A stretch of 64,000 bases of DNA. Source: Molossus alvarezi. Its lineage: Eukaryota > Chordata > Mammalia > Chiroptera > Molossidae. Positions 12,168-22,509 of this stretch are shown here, one piece after another; position 1 is the stretch's first letter, and the number at the start of each line of letters is the position of its first letter. Made by a program: the position numbers and the translations under genes. The notes beneath the pieces are model-generated. The model saw only the letters and a list, made by a program, of their open reading frames with translations. It was not told where the DNA came from and did no database searches. The stretch spans positions 930,001-994,000 of the forward strand of contig CM073895.1 of assembly GCA_037176705.1 (NCBI GenBank), in the 5' to 3' direction.

Positions 12168-12417
12168 GCCCTGGCCGGTTTGGCTCAGCGGTTAGAGCGT
12201 CGGCCTGCGGTCCAGAGAGGCCCGGGTTCGGTTCCCACTAAGGGCACGTACCTCGGTTGCAGTTTGTCCCCGGCCCTGGTTGGGTCGTGTGGGTGGCAGC
12301 CACTCGATGTGTCCCTTTCACGTCGATGTTTCTCTCTCTCTCCCTCCTACCCTATCTGAACAAAACAAAACAAAACAAAACAAAAATGAAAAAAATGTCC
12401 TCTGATGAGGATAAAAA
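12168..12417 (+). mobile_element. VES SINE, class B, with target-site duplication
   Basis: Sense, full length, flanked by AAAAAAGGCAGGAGCA (12152) and AAAAAAGGCAGCAGCA (12418). Contains an (AAAAC)n run before the hairpin tail. A box TGGCTCAGCGG and B box GGTTCGGTTCC are intact. Confidence 0.92.
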
Positions 12418-12500
12418 AAAAAAGGCAGCAGCATTTTAATAGCCTTTTCAAGTAAGTATGGACAGCCTTCCTTGACACTACATTGAAACTCCACAAGCGT

Positions 12501-12688
12501 ACCCAGCCGGTGTGGCTCAGTGGTTGAGCATCAACCCTGCACCAAGAGGTCACTAATTCTATTCCCGGTCAGGGCACATGTCCAGGTTGTGGGCCCAGTC
12601 CCCAGTGAGGGGCATGTAAGAAACAGCCAATCGATTTTCTCTCCCTCTCCCTTCCTCTCTCTAAAATCAATAAAGAAAACAAAAATTT
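12501..12688 (+). mobile_element. VES SINE, class A, with target-site duplication
   Basis: Sense; head ACCCAGCCGGTGTGGCTCAG, tail AAAATCAATAAAGAAAA. AACTCCACAAGC before and AACTTCACAAGC after. Confidence 0.88.
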
Positions 12689-13589
12689 TAATAACAAAAA
12701 ACTTCACAAGCAAAAAGTTTCTTAAAGGGTAGTACTGCCATGGAATCTGAAATTATGTCAATTGTTGGTAGTTGCATTAAACCCTGGTTTACTCCATCGT
12801 TTGCTCTGAACAGTCTTTTACCTACTAGTGAGTTAGTAGCATCACACACAGGCCATTTGCAAAATGTCAATCCACTGAGTTAGGAAGATCTTCCGAATGT
12901 TGACACATTTCATTACATACTATCAGAAACATTGTGAGCATCATCACCTGTCTCCTAGAAAAGTGTTGAAATCCTGGGAAGCCGTCAGGCTCACTGTAGC
13001 AGAACCATGTTTTCCAAATTTTATCACTGCTCACAATACTGTCATTCATTCTCCTTTAAGTATCTGGTTTGCTTTGTTCATTTTCAAGAAAAGACCTGCC
13101 AACACCCTAGCCATCACACTTTGTCAGCTGTCCCCTCCACTCCGAGCCCCGTGCCCTGGAGACATCACTGCATCAGTGTTTCAGGCCCACTTCCCATTCC
13201 GTCACCCAGAGAAACAGGAAGACTCAGCTGCTGTTAATTTTTATTGCTTCACTGGGATGTTAGATTAAACTGGATTTTTTGTGCCACGAGTTCATGGGGT
13301 GAAGAATACTATGACCATGATCACTAAGTGATTTGACCACAGCCTGGAGAACAGCAATCTCACCCACCACTGCCATCGGTGCCATCGAAGCACACACCAT
13401 CTGAGGAGCTCTGACCTTTGGATTCCAGGGACAGGGGTCTCAGTGACCCCCAGGAGTGCACAGATCATACTCTGAGACTTCTTGCTCTAAGTGGTTGTTG
13501 CTTCCAAGACTTCAATCACCATCTAAATAATGACAATTCCGAAAGGCCTGCCTCCCCCAGACTGCTCCCCCAGACTGCCACATTCCCAT
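12689..13589. other. Intronic unique sequence
   Basis: AT-richer 0.9-kb stretch without recognisable repeat or exon. Confidence 0.5.
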
Positions 13590-13740
13590 GTACAGAGTCA
13601 GTAATTCAACAACCATTCAATGTGCGCCCTGTTCCAGGGGCTGGAACACTGCCGTGAAGCAAGTGCCTGTCCTCATGGAGCTTGCAACTAGTAGTAGGAA
13701 GATCAATAAGACAGCAAGGTAGATTGGTGGAGATCAATGA
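13590..13740 (+). repeat. L2 or MIR-type fragment (probable)
   Basis: 'gccctgttccaggggctgga' and 'tgtcctcatggagcttgc' resemble the common L2 3' string 'tgtgccaggcactgtgctagg ... ctgccctcatggagcttaca'. Confidence 0.6.
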
Positions 13741-14049
13741 GATCAGAGAATGCCCTGGGGAGGGACTCTGTCCACAGATCCCCTGAAGAACTCTGCAGGG
13801 GGAAGAGGACGTGAAAGGATAGGCGCATGCTGGATGCATGACGCACATAAACATCTCCCCACCGAACGCAAAACAGTGACCCAGATGGCCAGGGCAGGAA
13901 CATGTGGTCATCACTCCCTCCTTCCTCAGGCACCAGCTTTACCACCCTGCCCAGACCCCTTCCCCTTCACACCAGCACTCAGTCTTCCTCCCTCCTCTGG
14001 GCAGGGTACAAGCTCAGTACCCCGTGATGGTCCTGATCAGGTCAGTCTC

Positions 14050-14480
14050 ATCCTGAACATCCCCTAGGCTTCACACAGCCCTCGGGTAAAAGTGCAAAGT
14101 CTTAACCAAGGCTCTGGCCTCTGGACGTCCGCTTCTCACCACTCCCACACCCTTCAGAACCTCCATCCCTGCAGGAGCAGCAGTGCTCTCCTGCACCTGA
14201 TAACGCCCGAGCACCTATCCCCCACATGACACCGTCCTGGGTGCTGCAGAGACAGAGGGTGAAAGAAACCAACTGTCTGCTGCATGGAAACACTCAGACC
14301 ATCTCCTCAGCTGAAATACTCCTTCCTCCCCTCCAGCCCCCACCTGCCTGCCAGACAGGCTCCAACTGGACGTGTCCGGTCTCAACTTAACTCTCCTCCT
14401 AGGAAGCCATCGCTAAACTGTCACAGGCCAGCCCCCGGGAGCCACTGGCCTTGCCTTTCTTCATGCTGCTCCTCGGGCTC
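14050..14480 (+). repeat. L2 fragment (probable, diverged)
   Basis: 'aagtgcaaagtcttaaccaa' followed by 'ggctctggcct' and a C/T-rich stretch follow the L2 3' order. Only moderately convincing. Confidence 0.4.
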
Positions 14481-14649
14481 CCCATTAAACTGCAGACTCA
14501 GTAAGGCCCTGGGCAAAGCCCCTTCTGTGACCATTTACAGCCTCAGCACCTAGCAGAGTGAATAAGCATTTCTTAAACAAATTTCCATGTACAGTATTTA
14601 TGAGAATACATGAAAAGTATTTCATTATCTTGTCACCGATGAGCAAATG

Positions 14650-15245
14650 AAGAAATGCCAAGAAAATTCCACCAGTAGATGACTGGATAAAAAAGCTATG
14701 GTACAGCCCTGGCCGGTCTGGCTCAGCGGTTAGAGTGTTGGCCCGCGGACAAATGAGTTCAATTCCGGTCAAGGGCACATACCTGTTTCAGGTTGCAGTT
14801 TGTCCCTGGCCCTGGTTGGGGTCGTGTGGGAGGCAGCCACTCGATGTGTCCCTTTCACGTCGATGTTTCTCTCTCTCTTCCCCTCTCTCCCTCCCACTCT
14901 ATCTGAACTAAAATGGAAAAATGTCCTCAGGTGAGGATAAAAAAAAAACTATGGTACATTTACACAATGGAATGCTACTTGGTCATAAAAAAGAAGGAAC
15001 TCTTACCCTTTGAGACAGCGTGGATGTATCTGGTGAGTATTATACTAAGTGAAATAAGCCAGTCAGAGAAAGACAAGTACCATATGATTTCACTTACATG
15101 TGGAATCTAATGAACAAAATAAACTAACAAAATAGAAACAGAGTGACAGAGACAGAAAACACAATGACAGCTGTCAGAGGGGAGGGGGGTTGGGGAGCTG
15201 GGTGAAAAAGGTGAAGGGACTAAGCGAAAACAAAACACAAAAAAC
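14650..15245 (+). mobile_element. L1 3' fragment split by a SINE
   Basis: 'gatgactggataaaaaagct', then after the SINE 'tacacaatggaatgctactt', 'ggtcataaaaaagaagg', 'ctaagtgaaataagccagtc', 'taccatatgatttcac' and 'acatgtggaatctaatga' are the hallmark order of L1 3' sequence. The SINE at 14706-14944 sits inside it. Confidence 0.85.
14706..14944 (+). mobile_element. VES SINE, class B, nested in L1
   Basis: Sense, full length. The L1 words AAAAAGCTATGGTACA before and AAAAAACTATGGTACA after are its target-site duplication, so the SINE is younger than the L1. Confidence 0.92.
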
Positions 15246-15251
15246 CTCATA

Positions 15252-15452
15252 GCCTGGCTAGTGTGGATCAGTGGATTGAGCATCAGCCCCAGGACTGAGA
15301 GGTCCTGGTTCAATTCCTGGTCAGGGCACATGCCCAGATTGCAGGCTCGATCCCCAGTAGGGGGCGTGCAGGAGGCAGTTGATTGATGTTTCTCTCTCAC
15401 ATCGATGTTTCTCTCTCTCTCTCTTTCTCTCTCTCAATCAATAAAAACATAC
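15252..15452 (+). mobile_element. VES SINE, class A, with CTCF-like word
   Basis: Sense; AGCCTGGCTAGTGTGG head, tail CAATCAATAAAAACATAC. It contains CCAGTAGGGGGCGT at 15354-15367. Confidence 0.87.
15354..15367 (+). promoter_or_regulatory. CTCF-like motif inside a SINE
   Basis: CCAGTAGGGGGCGT matches CCRSYAGRKGGCRS at 13 of 14 positions. The family head region normally reads this way; most other copies here carry changes inside it. Confidence 0.45.
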
Positions 15453-15456
15453 TTTA

Positions 15457-15685
15457 GCCCAACCTGTGTGGCTCAGGGGTTGAGCATAAATTCATGCACC
15501 AAGAGGTTGCCGATTCCATTCCCAGTCAGGACACATGCCCAGGTTGTAGGCCAAATGCCCAGTGGGGGATGTGCAGGAGGCTGCCAATCAATGTTCTTTC
15601 TCATCCATGTTTCTCTCTCTCTCTCCTTCTCCCTTCCTCTCTCTCTGAAATCAATAAAGAAAAAAAAATATATTTTAAAAAAAAT
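15457..15685 (+). mobile_element. VES SINE, class A
   Basis: Sense; GCCCAACCTGTGTGGCTCAG head, tail GAAATCAATAAAGAAAAAA. Confidence 0.87.
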
Positions 15686-15689
15686 TCAT

Positions 15690-15768
15690 GCCCTGGCCGG
15701 TTTGGCTCAGCGGTTAGAGCATTGGCCTGCGGTCCAGAGAGACCCAGGTTCGGTTCCCGCTAAGGGCA
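15690..15768 (+). mobile_element. VES SINE, head only
   Basis: Sense; only the first 79 bases (tRNA-like head with A and B boxes, CGGTTCCCGCTAAGGGCA) remain, then unique sequence. The rest is missing, not decayed. Confidence 0.85.
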
Positions 15769-15984
15769 TAAAGAAAGCCTTTCAAGAAAAGATGTGAGCA
15801 GACTGGGGAGAATGTGAGGTCAGGTAAGTGACAGGGATTTGCAAAGACAGCTGCTATATACATCCTCACCCTGAAATAACATTCCTCTGGAAGAAAGGAA
15901 ACACAAGTCTCTCAGGAAGCTGTCTTCTTGTAACGTCAGCTAACGTCACCATAGTGAGAGCACGGCCACTACCCTTGCACAGGG

Positions 15985-16145
15985 CACCGTGGACAAGCCT
16001 GCTCTAAATGCTCACATCACCACCACCCCAGGAAGCAGGTGCAGTATGCCTGTCCCACAGATGAGGAAACAGGCAAAGGAGTCTTTTAAAAACATAACCA
16101 GCAAGTTACAGAACCAGCTTCTAACTCCTGACACTCTCAGTCCTT
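15985..16145 (-). repeat. MIR fragment
   Basis: Antisense MIR-like words 'gctcacatcaccaccacccc', 'cctgtcccacagatgaggaa' and 'agcaagttacagaaccagc' in the right order. Confidence 0.65.
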
Positions 16146-16445
16146 GCAGAATGAGTGAAATCCCTAGAATTCGGGATTTAAGTTCCTATGACAATTTTTG
16201 GGAATACATTTTATAATTGCCACTGGACTAAGTCAGGTGACACACAGATATATACAAACACACAAATATCCAGAAGTAAACAAGAATATGTTCAAACAAT
16301 GCTCTTCGGATTCCGGAACTGACAGATTAAAGAAAATACACACAATATTTTCCCCCTTGATAAAATGCATCAAGCTTGGAGCAGCTAATTATTAAACCCT
16401 AATAACCTTTTACTAAAGACAATATGGGTTTAACTGTATTCTCTC
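16146..16445. other. Intronic unique sequence
   Basis: AT-rich; nothing recognised. Confidence 0.5.
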
Positions 16446-16447
16446 TT

Positions 16448-16638
16448 TTAATTTTTTTTCCTCTAATGATTTTAGAGAGAGGAAGGGAGAGGGAGAGAGA
16501 ACATCAACTGGTCGCCTCCTGCATGCTCCCCACTGGGGATTGGGCCCACAACCTGAGCATGTGCCCTGACCGGGAATCGAACCGGCAACCTCTTGGTGCA
16601 TGGGTCAACACTCAACCACTGAGCCACACTGGCTGGGC
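16448..16638 (-). mobile_element. VES SINE, class A
   Basis: Antisense; TAATGATTTTAGAGAGAGG tail side, ends CACACTGGCTGGGC. Confidence 0.85.
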
Positions 16639-16644
16639 ACTTCT

Positions 16645-16845
16645 CTTTTTAATCCTCACCCATGAATATGCTTTTTTAAAAAATTGATTTTAAAGAAACA
16701 GGAAGAGAGAAAGAGAGAGACAGACACAGAGAAAAGAGAAACACTGATAGAAGAGAAATATCGATGGGTTGCCTCCCCTGACCGGGAATCAAACCTGAAA
16801 CCTTTTCGGACAATGCTCCAACTAACTGAGCCACCTGGCTAGGAC
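16645..16845 (-). mobile_element. VES-type SINE
   Basis: Antisense; AATCCTCACCCATGAATA then a class A body, ends ACCTGGCTAGGAC. The mixed tail suggests a chimera of two insertions. Confidence 0.8.
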
Positions 16846-16871
16846 TTAATAATCTCTCTCTCTCTCTCTCT

Positions 16872-17118
16872 CTCTTTTTTATGCTCACCCCAGGACATTT
16901 TTGCATGTATCTTCACATAGAGCAGAAAGGAGAGACGGAAAAAGAGAGAGAAAGAAACATCAATGTGAGAGAGACACATCGAGTGGTTGTCACCCACATG
17001 AACCCAACAGGGGCCGGGGACAAACTGCAACCAAGATACCTGCCCCCAGCGGGAACTGAACCCAGGACTCTAGGGTCTGTGGGCCAATGCTCTAACCACT
17101 GAGGAAACTGGCCAGGGC
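16872..17118 (-). mobile_element. VES SINE
   Basis: Antisense; ATGCTCACCCCAGGACA tail next to a (CT)n tract, ends AAACTGGCCAGGGC. Confidence 0.86.
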
Positions 17119-17147
17119 AAGACAATAATCTCTTAAGAATTACCTTA

Positions 17148-17322
17148 GCCCTGGCTGGGTTGCTCACTTGGTTGCCCCATACACCAAGGCTGTGGGTTTA
17201 ATCCCCAGGTCAGGGCACATACAGGAATCAACCAACAAATGCATAAATGGGTGGATCAACACATCAATGTTTCTCTCTTTCTCTCTCTCAAATCAGTAAA
17301 TTTTTTAAAGAATTAAAAAAAA
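17148..17322 (+). mobile_element. Bat tRNA SINE, class C
   Basis: Sense; head GCCCTGGCTGGGTTGCTCAC and the class-specific words AGGAATCAACCAACAAATGC and ATAAATGGGTGGATCAACA. A third structural class, also at 49,908 and 58,076. Confidence 0.82.
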
Positions 17323-17335
17323 AAAGAATTGCGAA

Positions 17336-17571
17336 CCTGGCCAGTTTGGCTCAGCAGCCTGCGGTCCAGAGAGACCCCGGGTTCAGTTCCCGCTAAGGCA
17401 CATACCTCGGTTGCAGTTTGTCCCTGGCCCTGGTTAGTCATGTGGGTGGTAGCCACTCGATATGTCCCTTTCACGTTGATGTTTCTCTCTCTCTCTCTTC
17501 CTCTCTCTCCCTCCCACACTATCTGAATAAAAAAACAGAAAAATGTCCTTGTGTGAGGATAATAAATAAAT
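17336..17571 (+). mobile_element. VES SINE, class B, A-box deletion
   Basis: Sense; TGGCTCAGCAG runs straight into CCTGCGGTCC, so about 14 bases after the A box are missing. Tail GTCCTTGTGTGAGGATAA. Confidence 0.85.
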
Positions 17572-17941
17572 AAAAATTAAAAATTAAAAAAAGAATTGCC
17601 CTAGATAATCTTGACTTGGTCTTTTAAAATCGTTAACTTTTTAGAAATGGCTTTTCCCCAGCACTGAAATTTAGTAAGTCAAATAAGGAAATACTCACGT
17701 AAATCTTTAAGAAACACAGAGCAACACTGCTTTATAAAACAGGCGGCTCTCCTCCTGATGAAAGCCAGCAGAAATTCCCAGATTTCCATGAATCTTACAG
17801 TATGCACTGCTATGAGAACAGGGCTGACAGGGCTCAAGGGCTCTCAGCACCCCACTCACCCACTGACCAACTCGAAGGGCTAGAGCGCCAAGAGTTCTTA
17901 AGGGAGTTTCTGGAACCAAATTCATAGCTTTATTTTATTTG

Positions 17942-18168
17942 TTAAGCCTCACCTGAGGATATTTTTCCAATGATTTTTAGACAGAGGGGAAGGGAGAGAG
18001 GGAGGGAGACAGAAACATCAATGTGAGAGAGACACTTCGATCGGCTGCCCCTTGCAGGACCACCACTGGGGCCAGGGATCAAACCTGCAACCCTGGTACA
18101 TGCCCCTGATTGGGAGTTGAACCCAAGACCCTTCAGTCCTCAGGCTACTGAGCTAAATGAGCCGGGGC
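17942..18168 (-). mobile_element. VES SINE
   Basis: Antisense; AGCCTCACCTGAGGATATTT tail, diverged head ATGAGCCGGGGC. Confidence 0.85.
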
Positions 18169-18185
18169 CAAATTCACAGCTTTAG

Positions 18186-18312
18186 AAAGAAGTGCTGCTC
18201 TGGGGTCGTGAGCTCACGATACAATGTACAGATAGTGTATTATAGAACTGTACACCTGAAGCCTATTTCATTTTATTAACCAGTGTCACCCTTTTATCAA
18301 TTAAAAAAAGAA
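18186..18312 (+). repeat. L1 3' end fragment (probable)
   Basis: 'gtattatagaactgtacacc', 'tgaagcctatttcatttta' and 'ttaaccagtgtcaccctttt' resemble the last bases of mammalian L1 3' ends. Confidence 0.6.
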
Positions 18313-20044
18313 GTGGTACTGCATCATTCCTTTTGCAGAACAGCCAATGTGATGTTCCGTTACTCAATACATACACATTCTCCACAAGTGTTTGGACTTT
18401 TTTTCAATACTGTTGCACATTCAGCTTTGTAAATTATTTCTCTGATCTAAGTTTGAATTTAAGTTTGTTTTTATCCCCTCATTCTACATGCACTAAACTA
18501 AACACTTAATTGGACTGTCACCTACGTCTTAATTTCTCTACTCTGATCACAGAATGCAAACCTGAACTCAGAATTCATAACAGGGTTAAAAACTCTAAAA
18601 CCTTTGCTCAGTGCCTCTCTAGACTTACGCTAAATAGGGGTTTCAAAATAATATGGTATACCATATGGTCAAGCCCAGATAATAAAACTGAGACTATCTA
18701 TTACCAATCCACTAATGCTAAAAGCCAAAGCCTGCACACAGCAAGAATTTAATCCAATTTAGAGACCAACATGAGCCAAATCTTTTGGGCAGAGGAATAA
18801 AACAATCCAATGAAGAAACAATACTAAATGTCAACACTGCACACCTAAAATAAAGTCAATGTTATTCATTACAATATTAGCTAAAAACTCAACTGATGGT
18901 ATGCAAGTCTACAGATATCCTGAAGACCTTTCTCAAAAATATCTGAATATAACTTTTCCAATCAAACCAGTGAATGCAAGACAAATCAAAGTGACTTGGC
19001 GTGAAAAATATTTTCGTGAAAAGATTTTACTTCTTTAAAAAAGTCAATAAATATTCTGCAGCCATGGCTGTCTTTTGACTCTGTTCTGAAATTAAATCTG
19101 AGGAAATGTACTTCCAACCCCCACCCCCAGATCAGAAGTAACTCAAGCTATCAAACAAGGAGAAATCTTTATTAAGGAAGGAATTGTCGGAGGACATCCT
19201 GTTTAGTAGTTGTCTGCTAATATCACAGATATTACAGAAGAATGGCTCTTTCTGGTGGCTAGTCATTTAAGAAAGTGTCCATTCTGAGTCAAAAGTGCAG
19301 ATAGAACAATTTCGTCTATAGGCGACTCTGGAGAACCTTCCCAGCAGACGTCAGGGAGCCCTGCCACCACAGGCACCGGCACAGGACTTGCCTTTGCTTT
19401 CCTAAACTCTCACCTGCTAAGGAAAATGGGCCTGTGAAACGAGAAGCACTAACATGGGAGTCTCAGGAAGAACGGAGGCCTGGCCGCCCAGCCTCACAGC
19501 CCGGAAATGTCCCCCCACAAGATCCTGGAAGGATCACTCTCACCTTTCCAGTTACACCCACTTCTGGACAGCTCTAATTGTCACAAAGTGAAATCAAGCG
19601 AAAAGCCACCACCTAGTTCTGCCTTCTGGAGGTGCTCACACCTAATTCCATATTGGTGGCACCAACTCTGTCCCCAGCCACAAACCCAGTGGTAGTAAGG
19701 AAGTAAAAAAGGAACTGCCTGTTCACTTTTGGCATTAGGGACCTTCGGAAGAATCCAGAATAGACCCTACCTATCTCACCAGAATTCAAGCCAAAAACCT
19801 TACTTTCAGATAAAGAACCCTTACTCCCTCCCCCTAGAAAACAAAGCTCAAATAAGAAAACAAAGAAGTAGAAATCCTATCCAGGATCATGCCTTGAAGA
19901 CCTTACCCGTCCGTACCTAGGAAGGAGCTTCTCACAAAGCTTATAGTACCTCCATTTATTTGTAACCTACACGTTTTCTTAACCTCAAAAGAGGCTCTTA
20001 TCAGACAGACAGCGACACGGAAAATACAAAGCACCAGCAGACTC
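18313..20044. other. Promoter-proximal intronic unique sequence
   Basis: About 1.7 kb, AT-rich, without SINEs. No exon recognised. It opens a 9.4-kb region without SINEs around the GNB1 promoter, so it may hold regulatory DNA. Confidence 0.45.
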
Positions 20045-22290
20045 CCCACACCAAAGCTGCAGGCTGAGATGTGTCCACGCGTGCAAACACACTCAGCAAT
20101 GCGCTCTCGAACGGGGGGTGGCGTGGCGCCCCTCCCAGGGCACACACACCGCCGTCGCCTGGGGTCGGCGCGGCGCCGTCCTAAGGAAAGCGCGTCCGCA
20201 GGGGCGCCCGGCTGCCTCCGCACGTTACCCGTGCTCGCTCGAGGCCTCAGGGATGCTCAACAGCTTCCCGATCAGCGGTCGGTTCGCGAGAAGCAGCAGG
20301 ACTTCCAAGCCCCTGGCTCAGCCTGCACCGGTGCAACTGTCAGCGCACCGCCTCCCCCGCCCTCGCCCCGCGAAGCCCGCCCGGGCCGAAGGGGGCGCCG
20401 GGCGCCGGGCCCCGGGTGGCTGCTGCGGTCTCCCCGACCCCCCGACCCCGTCCTCCGGGAGAACGCACAGCGGGCCCCCAACCCCGGCGGGGCCCGAGGG
20501 GCCGGGAGCGCGCGGCGCTGACAAAGGCGAAGGCGGCGGCCGCGCCATCTTGTCGCGGGGCCTGGACTCCCGGCCATTCATCGGGGCGCAGGGGACGCTG
20601 GGACCCCGGCTCTGCCCTCGGGGGCCTCCGTCCGCCCCCGCCCGGCCCGTGCCCCCCGCCCCGGCCACCTGCCCCGCCCGCCGGCCGGCCGCACCGCGCG
20701 AGGAGACCGGGCACGGCTCGCGATGGCCCGCCGGCCCGGGAGGAGCGGCCGCCGCGCTCGCATTGTCCGTCCTCCCGGCGCGGCGCCGCCTGCGCTGCTG
20801 CCTCCACCCCGGTCCCGGGGGCCGCGCTGCCCCGCTCCCTCCCTCGCCGCCGCGGCGCCGGGCCGTCACCAACCCCAACTTGAGCCAGCGGAGGGGACAC
20901 GGACGGGCCTCCGCACCCGCTGCGGGGCGGACCCGCGCGGCCTTTGTTCTCGCGGCCCGGCCGGCGGCTCGCGCGGGAGGGGCCCGGCTGAAGCCCCGCC
21001 CGGCCCCGGGCCCACACCCCGACAGAACCCGGGCCCCTAGCCCGGACCCTGGTGCGGACCCGGGCCCCAGAACCCCAGAGGTCGGACCGCGAGCCTGGCC
21101 CCGGGCCCCCAGACCAGAGCCCGGCCCCGGACCTCAGGCCCCGACCCCAGAGGCGAGCGCCGGACCTGCGACCCGGGCCTTCCGCCGGCCCCTCCGCACG
21201 TCCCCTCGCCGGCGCCCGCAGGGTCCGCGCCCGCCCCCCCGGCCCCCCCGCAGACCCACCCGGGCGGGGCAGGAAGACGCGGCCGGCGGCGGGTGGGGGC
21301 GGGGCGGCCCGGGCGGGCGCCCGCGGGGGGCCGTGCGGAGGGGCTGGGGCCGGGCAGGGGCAGCAGGGGCAGCCGGGCCGGGCCGGGTCGGACCGGGGCC
21401 GCCGCGCTCACCTCGGCGCTCGTCCCGCCTGCCGCGCCCGCGCCCCGCCGCCTCAGCCGCCTCGGCCGCCGCTCCGGGGGTGGTCGCGCTCGGGCCGCTC
21501 CGCGGGCGCTGCGGCAGGTGCGCGGCGAGGCTCGGTCCGGTCCCACGGCGGCTGCTCCACTCCGCGCCCGCTCCCGCCGCCACCGCCTCCGTCCGCCCTC
21601 AGACGCCTCCAGCCATCGATGGGCGCGGCGGCCCCTGTCCGCAGCCTCGGGAAACCCCACGGCCGCGTCACCGCGCACGCCGCGCGCACGCACGGCCCCG
21701 TCGCATCCCTGGCGCGCGCGCGCACGCGCTTCCTCCTGTCCCGGGACCGCGCGCGCGAGCCAATTAAAGGCGCCGCGCCCTCGGGGAACCGCTGCGGGAC
21801 ACCCCAGGCCTAGTTCGCCCCGCGCCCAGCTCTGCGACCCCGGGCAGCGTGGCTCTCGCTGCGTGGGCCTGCCCGCTGCTGACCCCGCGGTCCCCCGCCA
21901 GGAGACGTGGGTGGAGGCCGCAGGGTGGAAGCCTGGTCCCCCGGAACCCACACGCCGCATACACGCACCCCGCACAGACGCCGCGCACCTGCCCCGCGGA
22001 CGCCCCGCCCGGCCGACCCCCAGGCCTGTGGGTTCCAGGGAGCTGATCGGTCCCTCCGTCCAAGGCGGCAGCCCTGCGGGACCCGCGTGGACGAGGTCGG
22101 CCTCCAGGACGCGCCGCGGGGCGCACGGTGGTCCCGTGGGCAGGGGCCACCCGGGCGGTGAGGCGAGGTCACGGGGAAAGGGCGGGGGGGCGATGGCCAG
22201 CCCGGCAGGTGCTGGTGCGGCTGAGAGCCCGGTGCCGGGGAGGGGCCGATGTCTGCGCGTCCGCGGATGAGCCTCCCCACCTCTCGTCTG
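20045..22290 (-). promoter_or_regulatory. GNB1: CpG-island promoter, probably GNB1
   Basis: A 2.2-kb block with dense CpG, many GC boxes, NRF1-like GCGCGCGCGCACGCGC near 21,715, an ETS-like AGGAAGC on the minus strand near 21,730 and a CCAAT word at 21,760-21,764. A YY1-like AAGATGGCGC lies on the minus strand at 20,544-20,553. No TATA box. A housekeeping-type promoter fits GNB1. Gene order (CALML6 next, on the plus strand, no other gene between) supports this. A divergent transcript to the right is possible. Confidence 0.65.
21412..21690 (-). other. GNB1: Probable noncoding first exon of GNB1
   Basis: The 3' boundary is a clear donor, GCCGAG|GTGAGC, on the minus strand at 21412/21411. The 5' end is only estimated from the CCAAT word at 21,760 read as ATTGG. 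The exon is GC-rich and has no convincing coding frame; in human the GNB1 start codon lies in a later exon. Assignment rests on gene order and promoter type. Confidence 0.45.
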
Positions 22291-22470
22291 TCCGGCTGAC
22301 CCAGGGTCCTGTCGTCCTGACCCTAATGCCACCTCTCAGCACCTTTGCCCCCGTCCCACCCCGCCCTCCCACTCAGCTAAAGGAGACTGGAGAACATACC
22401 AGCAACCCAGCTGTCCCCTTGCATGGGGACACGACCTCAAGGGCCCTGTCACCTCCTCTCCCCCAGCCTG

Positions 22471-22509
<39 letters not shown>

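Larger units (their letters stand above)
1..21411 (-). other. GNB1: Probable first intron of GNB1
   Basis: No exon with coding potential and paired splice sites was found here. The stretch lies downstream, on the minus strand, of a CpG-island promoter and ends at a good minus-strand donor (GAG|GTGAGC at 21411). In human the neighbour of CALML6 on this side is GNB1 (G protein beta-1 subunit), minus strand, with a very long first intron. The assignment is by gene order only; a small noncoding second exon could be hidden here. Confidence 0.55.

Noticed and set aside
20118..21767. 549-residue plus-strand open frame, and long frames on the other strand to 22,332
   Set aside because: Stop codons are rare in CpG-island DNA. 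The frames overlap in nearly all six readings, are made of Pro, Arg, Ala and Gly, and resemble no family.
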